Positions 55,239 to 64,000 of a DNA stretch of 64,000 nt are shown here, one piece after another (position 1 is the stretch's first letter; every line of letters starts with the position of its first letter). The stretch is from Aeromonas dhakensis (GTDB taxonomy: Bacteria > Pseudomonadota > Gammaproteobacteria > Enterobacterales > Aeromonadaceae): positions 62,001 to 126,000 of the forward strand of contig NZ_CDBH01000027.1 of NCBI RefSeq assembly GCF_000820305.1, in the 5' to 3' direction. The notes beneath the pieces are model-generated. The model made no database searches. It was not told the origin of the DNA and saw nothing but the letters and a program-made list of their open reading frames with translations. The translations under genes and the position numbers were made by a program.

Positions 55239-56603
55239 ATGTCCCCCAAAACCATCTTCTCGAGCGTGGCCCTGGTGATCGCGCTGGGTTCACTGGAAAA
55301 GAGCATAGTCACCACCCCGCTGCCCATCATAGGGGCCGAGCTCAATGCCGGCGCCGCCCTCACCTGGGTAGTCACCGCCTACCTGCTGGCGGCCACCGCC
55401 GCCCTGCCCATCTACGGCAAACTGAGCGACATGTTCGGTCGCGTGCGCATGCTCAACATCGGCATTGGCCTGTTTCTGGCCGGCTCGGTGGCCTGCGGCC
55501 TGGCCCAGGATCTGCCGACCCTGCTGGCCGCCCGGGTGCTGCAGGGGCTGGGAGGCGGCGGCTTGATCGCGCTCGCCTTCACCGTCATCGCCGACAGCAT
55601 ACCGCCGCGGGAGGTGGGCAAGTATCAGGGCTACATCTCGGCGGTCTATGCGGTTTCCAGCATCGCCGGTCCCTTGCTCGGCGGCTATTTCACCGAGCAG
55701 CTCAGCTGGCGCTGGATCTTCTGGATCAACCTGCCGCTCGGCGCCATCGCCCTCTGGCTGGTGAACCGCAACCTGGGCCACCTCAATGTGCGTCGTCACA
55801 GCCGCTTCGACTGGAAGGGGGCGGCGCTGCTCATCACTGTCACCACTCTCACCCTGTTGCTGCTCTCGCCGGAGGCGGCGCTGCCCGCCATCTGGCTCGC
55901 GGCCGCGCTGGCGGTGGCCCTGTTGTTGCTGGTGCTGATCGAGCGGCGGGCCCACGACCCCATCCTGCCGGCCCACCTGGCGCGTCAGCCCGGTTATCTG
56001 GTGAGCGTGCTGCTGGCGCTGGCCTCGCAACTGCTGATGTTCGCCGTGCTGGTCTACCTGCCGCTGCAGATGCAGTGGCAGAAGGGGATGAGCGCCAGCG
56101 ACAGCGGCGAGATCATGGTGATCTTCATGGTCTGCATCACGGCGGGGGCCTTCGTCGGCGGCAAGCTGATCGGCCACACCGGCTACTACAAGCGTTTCGT
56201 GGTGGTGGGGTTCGCCCTGGCGGCGCTGGCCCTGTGGCAGATCCACTTCGACGTCTGGATCAGGCTGGGACTGGCGTTTGCCGGCATCGGCCTTGGCCTG
56301 GTGCTGCCCGCGCTCTCGGTGGTGGTGCAAAACGCCCTGCCGCGGGAAGATCGCGGCATCGGCATGTCGCTGTTCAACTTCGGCCGCGAGCTGGGGGGCG
56401 CGGTCGGGGTGGCCATCTGCGCCGTGCTGTTCCACTCTGCCCTGCCGGCGGGCAGCAGCCACAACCTGGCCAGCCTGAGCCCGGTCGAGCTGGCGCCCGG
56501 CTTCAGCGCCACCTACATCGGCATGGCGCTGATCGCCAGCGCCGCCCTGCTGGTCACCCTGCTGGCGTTGAAGCGCCACGAGCTGGCCGACATGCCCGCC
56601 TGA
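55239..56603 (+). CDS. MFS transporter, DHA2/EmrB-like
   Basis: A 454-residue exporter-like protein of the major facilitator superfamily. Motif A between helices 2 and 3 reads GKLSDMFGRVRM, and GPLLGGYFTEQLSWRWIFWI is the motif C region typical of drug:H+ antiporters. In the first helix, where the family often has LDxTIVNVALP, it reads LEKSIVTTPLP, so the usual acidic Asp is a Glu. There is no membrane fusion partner next to it. Substrate is unknown. AAGGAG at 55219-55224 lies 14 bases before ATG 55239. Confidence 0.8.
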   Translation: MSPKTIFSSVALVIALGSLEKSIVTTPLPIIGAELNAGAALTWVVTAYLLAATAALPIYGKLSDMFGRVRMLNIGIGLFLAGSVACGLAQDLPTLLAARVLQGLGGGGLIALAFTVIADSIPPREVGKYQGYISAVYAVSSIAGPLLGGYFTEQLSWRWIFWINLPLGAIALWLVNRNLGHLNVRRHSRFDWKGAALLITVTTLTLLLLSPEAALPAIWLAAALAVALLLLVLIERRAHDPILPAHLARQPGYLVSVLLALASQLLMFAVLVYLPLQMQWQKGMSASDSGEIMVIFMVCITAGAFVGGKLIGHTGYYKRFVVVGFALAALALWQIHFDVWIRLGLAFAGIGLGLVLPALSVVVQNALPREDRGIGMSLFNFGRELGGAVGVAICAVLFHSALPAGSSHNLASLSPVELAPGFSATYIGMALIASAALLVTLLALKRHELADMPA

Positions 56604-56620
56604 TGGCCGCCAGCCGATAA

Positions 56621-56652
56621 AAAGAGGGCTCCCCGCGGGGAGCCCTCTTTAT
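56621..56652. terminator. bidirectional terminator between MFS gene and nifJ
   Basis: AAAGAGGGCTCCCC (56621-56634) pairs with GGGGAGCCCTCTTT (56637-56650), with A and T runs flanking. It serves both convergent genes. Confidence 0.92.
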
Positions 56653-56670
56653 TGGTGGCAACTTGCGCGC

Positions 56671-60216
<3,546 letters not shown>

Positions 60217-60618
60217 TCTCAAACCTTGGTTGCACAGTCGGCGTGGGTACGCAAACGACAAAAGAGACCGGGCCTTGCCCCGGGGGGAGCGAAAGCATGC
60301 TGTGCCCTTCCTTGTGGCAATCTGTGTCACTGGCCTGTGACGGTGAATTCGCTGTTCTTGCGCTGGGGTGAATCAACGTTGCGGCAAGAAAAATATGTGA
60401 TGGAACGTTAATATGAGTAATGTTTTGCCGTTGTGATTGTCAATCTTCAAATTTATCCGCTCGATGAATTAAGGCTTCATATTTATTAAGCAAGAGTCGG
60501 CATCGCCAAAATAAATATCTGGTGAATCAGACCATCCTGTTAATGGGGGAATAGATGCCAATGCGTCCCTGCACTGGCATGAAATAATGGTCATCAGAAG
60601 ATCATCACTCTCTTGTCA
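60217..60618 (-). promoter_or_regulatory. nifJ upstream region
   Basis: 402 bases, A+T-rich toward the acfC end. TTGTCAATCTTCAA (60437-60450) matches 7 of 10 conserved bases of the FNR site TTGAT-N4-ATCAA. It is some 220 bases from the nifJ start, so its relevance is uncertain. No gene and no clear terminator for acfC were found. Confidence 0.3.
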
Positions 60619-61389
60619 TTAAAATTTGTCGGACCAGCCCAGCTGCTGAAAAATCTGCTTTGATTTTTCCCCTTTCAAATATTCGGCGAAACGTACCGCA
60701 TCCTGGCTCGGACTCTTGTTAAGGACTATGTTCACATCCCGATAAACCACCAGCTGCTCTTCAATTGCCACCACGTCGCCCACGTCCGGGTTGCTCCTGG
60801 CCCAGTCAATCCAGGTGATCCAGGCATCGACGCGGGGATCTTCCTGGAACGCCTTGCGGGCGCTGCCGCTGTTGGGGGTGTATTGCACTATGTTGTTTCG
60901 AAAATCGGCGACCAGCTTGATGTCACCGGTGCGACCTATCATGTCTTCCCACACCCCGGTTCCCGAGGTGTTGCTGACCCCGGCCCCCTCCGGCACGACT
61001 ATGCCGATGCCCGGTTTGGCCAGATCGGCCAGCCCCTTGATATTCTTGGGGTTGCCCTTCTTGACCAGAATGATGGCCGGGCGCAGGTAGAGCGGGGTAA
61101 TCTTGTTGATGTCGAACTGCTGCTGATGGTCGGTGGCTATCGCCAGGGCCGATTGCTCGGAGGCGCCGAACAGCATGTCGGCGTTTTTGCCGGCATCGTC
61201 ATTCCAGGTCGCCTGCGGCCCGAAATGGACGTTCACCTTGATCCCCGTCTCCGCTTCAAAGACGCTGCCTACCTTGATCAAGGCGGTGTGCGGCCCGCCG
61301 GGGCCATATAAGTTGACGTCCGCCAATGTGGCATAGCTGGTCAGCATGGTCACCAATGCGGAAGCCGTCATAAATATATGCTTGTTCAT
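60619..61389 (-). CDS. acfC: AcfC-type periplasmic binding protein
   Basis: A 256-residue periplasmic solute-binding protein with a 23-residue signal peptide ending in YATLA. DVNLYGPGGPHTALIKV at the mature N-terminus, HFGPQATWNDDAGKNADM and GAGVSNTSGTGVWEDMIGRT closely match V. cholerae accessory colonization factor AcfC. PNSGSARKAFQ and DAWITWIDWARSNPDVG are also shared. The ligand is not established; the fold resembles sulfate and molybdate binders. There is no ABC permease beside it. A membrane protein gene lies 152 bases upstream on the same strand. Confidence 0.85.
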   Translation of the reverse strand: MNKHIFMTASALVTMLTSYATLADVNLYGPGGPHTALIKVGSVFEAETGIKVNVHFGPQATWNDDAGKNADMLFGASEQSALAIATDHQQQFDINKITPLYLRPAIILVKKGNPKNIKGLADLAKPGIGIVVPEGAGVSNTSGTGVWEDMIGRTGDIKLVADFRNNIVQYTPNSGSARKAFQEDPRVDAWITWIDWARSNPDVGDVVAIEEQLVVYRDVNIVLNKSPSQDAVRFAEYLKGEKSKQIFQQLGWSDKF

Positions 61390-61541
61390 TATCTACACTC
61401 CTTTGGGACTGATGGTTCAAGCGAAAAGGACCGGTCATTTATCGAATTTATTTCAACGAAATATGAACGGTGAAATATTTCATGGTCAGGCATCAATATT
61501 ATTTAAAGCCGCACAAGCCATGATTTAACATCTCTTCTCTC

Positions 61542-62567
61542 TTATATTCTGACGCCCACCATACCGGCAATGATGGCCAGCGCGAGGGCTGCCGAGCCGG
61601 CCAGTCCGGTGTACCACAGCAGCCTGATGCGGCTCGTTGCCACGCCGTGGGCCGCGAGCACCACCCGCAACCCGGCCAGCAGATGCGCCAGTACGAAGAA
61701 GACGCCGAGGGTGTAGTGGGGCACCAGGCGAATATTCCAGGGATCCATCAGCAGGCCCGCCTCGCCACCGGTGGCAAAACTCCAGTCGGTCGGTATGCCG
61801 AGGAAGCTGCGGGCATAGATGAACACCGAGTTCATGTGCCCCAGCACGAACACCGACAGATAGACGCCAGAGGCGATCTGGAAGGTGGTCAGCCAGTTAT
61901 GTCGGGTACTGCTCCAGCGCCAGGCAAGGTAGAGACCTGAGCCGACCTGGAAGAGAAACGCCGCCACCAGCAGGGGTTCGACAACGCCGGCCCGGTAGAC
62001 GGTGCGACCCGCCTCCATGACCCGGGCGTGAAGCTCGGGGCCGACCAACCCGGTCAGGTGATTGGCCAGATGAAAGAGTACATAGCAACAGAGCACCAGC
62101 GCGCTGATGCCATGGGCGACGCGCCAGCGTCCCAGCCCGCTCACTGGAAGGGCCTGCCCTGCCTCTGTCTGGTGTGACTCCCACCCCAGCAGCATGGCGC
62201 CAACCCAGAACAGAGACCACACCAGCACATCGGGCAGCGGGCTGCCGACCAGCGTCTGCACCACTCCGAGCAGGACATAGAGGCTGGGGGCCGCCACGCT
62301 CAGATAGGCCAGTCGACGCATGCCTGTGGTGATGCCGGGCCGATTGGCGACGATCAGCCCCGCCAGGGGAACGGCCAAGGCCAGCAGCAGCGAGAGCAGG
62401 GCGCCGAGCAGACTGGCAGCGCCGTTCTGGCCGACCAATGTGTTGAAGATCACTAACAGAAACGGATAGCCGAGCGCGGCCAGCGGGGGGAGCAGACAGA
62501 GTGAGTGAGGGCGCTGCACCATCATGTGCTCGCGGCTCTCGTCCGCGATCCTGGAAGGTAAGGGCAT
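61542..62567 (-). CDS. membrane protein with cytochrome b-like segments
   Basis: A 341-residue integral membrane protein with about nine hydrophobic segments. The section ISALVLCCYVLFHLANHLTG followed by a second His-bearing helix (VFVLGHMNSVFIYARSF) resembles the heme-binding membrane anchors of succinate dehydrogenase or fumarate reductase, but it is longer and no flavoprotein or iron-sulfur subunit is adjacent. LVPHYTLGVFFVLAHLLAGL gives further histidines in helices. Heme binding is an inference. ATG 62567 has AGGAAT upstream on the minus strand. It is the first gene before acfC. Confidence 0.6.
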   Translation of the reverse strand: MPLPSRIADESREHMMVQRPHSLCLLPPLAALGYPFLLVIFNTLVGQNGAASLLGALLSLLLALAVPLAGLIVANRPGITTGMRRLAYLSVAAPSLYVLLGVVQTLVGSPLPDVLVWSLFWVGAMLLGWESHQTEAGQALPVSGLGRWRVAHGISALVLCCYVLFHLANHLTGLVGPELHARVMEAGRTVYRAGVVEPLLVAAFLFQVGSGLYLAWRWSSTRHNWLTTFQIASGVYLSVFVLGHMNSVFIYARSFLGIPTDWSFATGGEAGLLMDPWNIRLVPHYTLGVFFVLAHLLAGLRVVLAAHGVATSRIRLLWYTGLAGSAALALAIIAGMVGVRI

Positions 62568-62736
62568 ACTGATATTCCTGCTTGATAGGGCGGAAAACCA
62601 CCTTGATTCGGGTCTATTCAGATAACCGCGGCGCGATATCCTGCGCGGGGCAACCCGTCATGCCGCCATGAGCGAGGGGCCGCAGTGACCGAGTGTCGGC
62701 TCCCAGCAATCGGGGCCGGCGAGAGGTGGGCCAATC

Positions 62737-62750
62737 TATTCCAGGGAATA
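62737..62750. promoter_or_regulatory. 14-bp operator-like palindrome
   Basis: TATTCC, AG, GGAATA is a perfect inverted repeat 22 bases before the tiny ORF at 62772 and 170 bases before the start of the divergent membrane protein gene. The binding protein is unknown. Confidence 0.35.
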
Positions 62751-62771
62751 TCTCAGCAAGGAGGTCAGGTA

Positions 62772-62801
62772 ATGCATATGTTTTATTTCCCCTTTAACTG
62801 A
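62772..62801 (+). CDS. 9-codon Phe/Tyr-rich ORF
   Basis: ATG at 62772 has a perfect AAGGAGGT (62758-62765) six bases upstream. It encodes M-H-M-F-Y-F-P-F-N and stops with TGA at 62799-62801. Four of nine residues are Phe or Tyr, as in leaders of phenylalanine attenuators. A small hairpin and a terminator-like hairpin follow within 120 bases. No amino acid gene is downstream, so the role is unclear; no relative is known to me. Confidence 0.4.
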   Translation: MHMFYFPFN

Positions 62802-62865
62802 GCGCCAGGTTGATAATGTGAGGATAAAAAAAGCGGCCAAGGGGTAACAGGGACAAGAATGGTCA

Positions 62866-62925
62866 TATGGAGTAGTCCATACAGATAACAGGGAGTAATT
62901 GGATTTCCTTTGACTCCCTTTTATT
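62866..62925 (+). terminator. hairpin and terminator-like structure after the tiny ORF
   Basis: TATGGA (62866-62871), loop GTAG, TCCATA (62876-62881); then GGGAGT (62891-62896) and ACTCCC (62913-62918) followed by TTTTATT. The arrangement suits an attenuator or a small RNA with its own end. The rest of the 62568-63008 gap shows nothing else I can name. Confidence 0.4.
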
Positions 62926-63008
62926 GATTGCCGACAACCGGCAGGCTGGCAGAGATAATTCGGCCACAGCGTGATATAAAGACGGGCGGGAGGCGACGGA
63001 TTTTAATC

Positions 63009-63035
63009 TTGACGTATAACGCAGGCTTGTATAAA
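63009..63035 (+). promoter_or_regulatory. possible promoter of the LptA-like gene
   Basis: TTGACG (63009-63014), a short 15-base spacer and TATAAA (63030-63035). The spacer is two bases below the optimum. Confidence 0.45.
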
Positions 63036-63076
63036 AAATACGCCAACTGATAGCGCTATACCAAGGAGAGTGTGTC

Positions 63077-63403
63077 GTGTTCGAGTTCACTGTTAATAAG
63101 GCGGCGCTGCTGTCTCTTTCACTATTATTTACCTCCTCGGCCATGGCCATGGAAATATCTGCAGATAAAACCAGAACGGTTCAGGAGTTTACCGGCAATG
63201 TCATATTGAAGGTAAATGATAATGAGTCTGTGACTGTCTCTGCCGATTCGGTCAGAAAAAGCCAGGATGGCATGGAATATTCTGGCAAGGTCACCTTGTC
63301 TGCCGAAAAATTCAATGCTGAAGCTGATGAAATAAAGTCGGCGACAGATGGCCACGGTACGACCACCTTTACCACTGACAAGCTGACGCTGATCAGCAAA
63401 TAG
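63077..63403 (+). CDS. small secreted protein resembling one LptA/OstA domain
   Basis: A 108-residue protein with a 24-residue signal peptide (LLFTSSAMA). The mature part (MEISADKTRTVQEFTGNVIL, VSADSVRKSQDGMEYSGKV) has the repeating beta-strand pattern of LptA/OstA, a lipopolysaccharide-bridge protein, but is about half the size. GTG at 63077 has a near-perfect AAGGAGAG at 63063-63070. The real lptA would lie in another locus, so this is a paralogue or a different beta-jelly-roll protein. The next gene, a MocR regulator, starts 170 bases later on the same strand. Confidence 0.6.
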   Translation: MFEFTVNKAALLSLSLLFTSSAMAMEISADKTRTVQEFTGNVILKVNDNESVTVSADSVRKSQDGMEYSGKVTLSAEKFNAEADEIKSATDGHGTTTFTTDKLTLISK

Positions 63404-63573
63404 CGGTCAGCCAATGCACGCCCGTGATGGCGCCATATACCATGTTTTCATGGTACAGGGTGTTATCAGCCAATATTGTCATGCTGCTCTTCTATCGTGA
63501 TGCCAACAGGAGTGGATAATGGATAAACAACGGAAGTGATAGAATACAGAGCCATATTTCATGGACCCCTCTC

Positions 63574-64000
63574 ATGGACATTCAGGATCTGAACCTCAGC
63601 CGGGAGCAGGCAACCCCGCTCTATCTGCAGATATACCAGCGCTATTGCCATGCCATCGCGAGCGGAGCCTTGAACGCCGGTGACCGTGTGCCCTCGGTGC
63701 GCAGTCTGGCAAGCGAACTGAACCTTGCGCGCGGCACGGTTGAAATGGCCTATCAGATGCTGATCGGTGAAGGGTATCTGATATCCCGTGGTGCCGCGGG
63801 CACTGTGGTTGCCGCCGGGCTGAACAGGCTCGTCGAGGCGCCACCCTCTCCCCGACCCGCCGCCACACCAGCGCCGACCCAGGGGATCCCTCACAGCGAG
63901 ATCCTGCCGTTCCAGCTGGGTGTGCCCGCGCTGGATCTGTTCCCGCGCAAGAGCTGGGCCCGGCTTGCCACCCGGCATCTGCGCAATATGGAGATGGTGA
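63574..64000 (+). CDS. MocR-type GntR/aminotransferase regulator (5' part)
   Basis: The frame from ATG 63574 is open to the window end (142 codons visible). It begins MDIQDLNLSREQATPLYLQI, then YRAIASGALNAGDRVPSVRS-like residues (YCHAIASGALNAGDRVPSVR) and LNLARGTVEMAYQMLIGEGY, a GntR winged helix. A Pro/Ala-rich linker follows near residue 95, then LPFQLGVPALDLFPRKSWAR, the start of an aminotransferase-fold PLP domain. MocR proteins often control PLP, transport or amino acid genes. It lacks its C-terminal part because the window ends. Confidence 0.85.
   Translation, partial: MDIQDLNLSREQATPLYLQIYQRYCHAIASGALNAGDRVPSVRSLASELNLARGTVEMAYQMLIGEGYLISRGAAGTVVAAGLNRLVEAPPSPRPAATPAPTQGIPHSEILPFQLGVPALDLFPRKSWARLATRHLRNMEMV

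Noticed and set aside
62863..63150. 95-codon minus-strand ORF before the LptA-like gene
   Set aside because: No ribosome binding site; it overlaps a better-supported gene and terminator-like hairpins.

Overview
The window is a chromosomal segment of a gammaproteobacterium, most likely an Aeromonas. The support is high G+C coding sequence, the conserved block from yaeH to accA, neighbours seen in Aeromonas, Vibrio and Shewanella relatives (pabA next to argD/astA/astD, an AcfC-type binding protein, CadCBA), and protein identities that fit that group. There is no tRNA or rRNA gene, CRISPR array, insertion sequence or prophage. Assignments are from reading the sequence and remembered family features; no search was run.

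Layout. 1-5.3 kb: a YqcA-type flavodoxin, the maltodextrin uptake pair lamB-malM behind a CRP-type promoter, and ptsG. 5.3-10.4 kb (minus strand): yaeH, dapD, glnD, map. 10.6-30.1 kb (plus strand): the translation and envelope supercluster rpsB-tsf-pyrH-frr-uppS-cdsA-dxr-rseP-bamA-skp-lpxD-fabZ-lpxA-lpxB-rnhB-dnaE-accA. It joins ribosome function, undecaprenyl and phospholipid precursor synthesis, outer membrane assembly, lipid A synthesis, replication and fatty acid synthesis. 30.5-37.2 kb: the acid-stress lysine decarboxylase system cadC, cadB, cadA, followed by pdxY. 37.2-43 kb: a MATE exporter and LysR regulator, the serine importer sdaC and the amino acid exporter yjeH. 43-45.6 kb (minus strand): an ABC-F ATPase followed by a GNAT acetyltransferase, behind a clear promoter and a 28-codon leader peptide. 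46-49.4 kb: rpe-gph-trpS, a small unknown gene, pabA. 49.6-54.4 kb: the arginine succinyltransferase genes argD(astC)-astA-astD with a DUF1338 gene. 54.4-64 kb: a HAD phosphatase, an MFS exporter, the large pyruvate:flavodoxin oxidoreductase nifJ, an acfC-type binding protein with a heme-protein-like membrane protein, a small LptA-like secreted protein, and the start of a MocR regulator cut by the window end.

The best candidates for undescribed biology are: (1) the ABC-F/GNAT operon with an uncatalogued leader peptide, laid out like an antibiotic-inducible ribosome-protection operon; (2) two tiny ORFs (23 and 27 codons), each with a good ribosome binding site, that exactly bridge the cdsA-dxr and dxr-rseP junctions by stop/start overlaps; (3) a 9-codon Phe/Tyr-rich ORF behind a perfect ribosome binding site, followed by hairpins and a terminator, in the gap before 63 kb. 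A CadC that lacks the periplasmic cysteine pair of the E. coli sensor is also notable.
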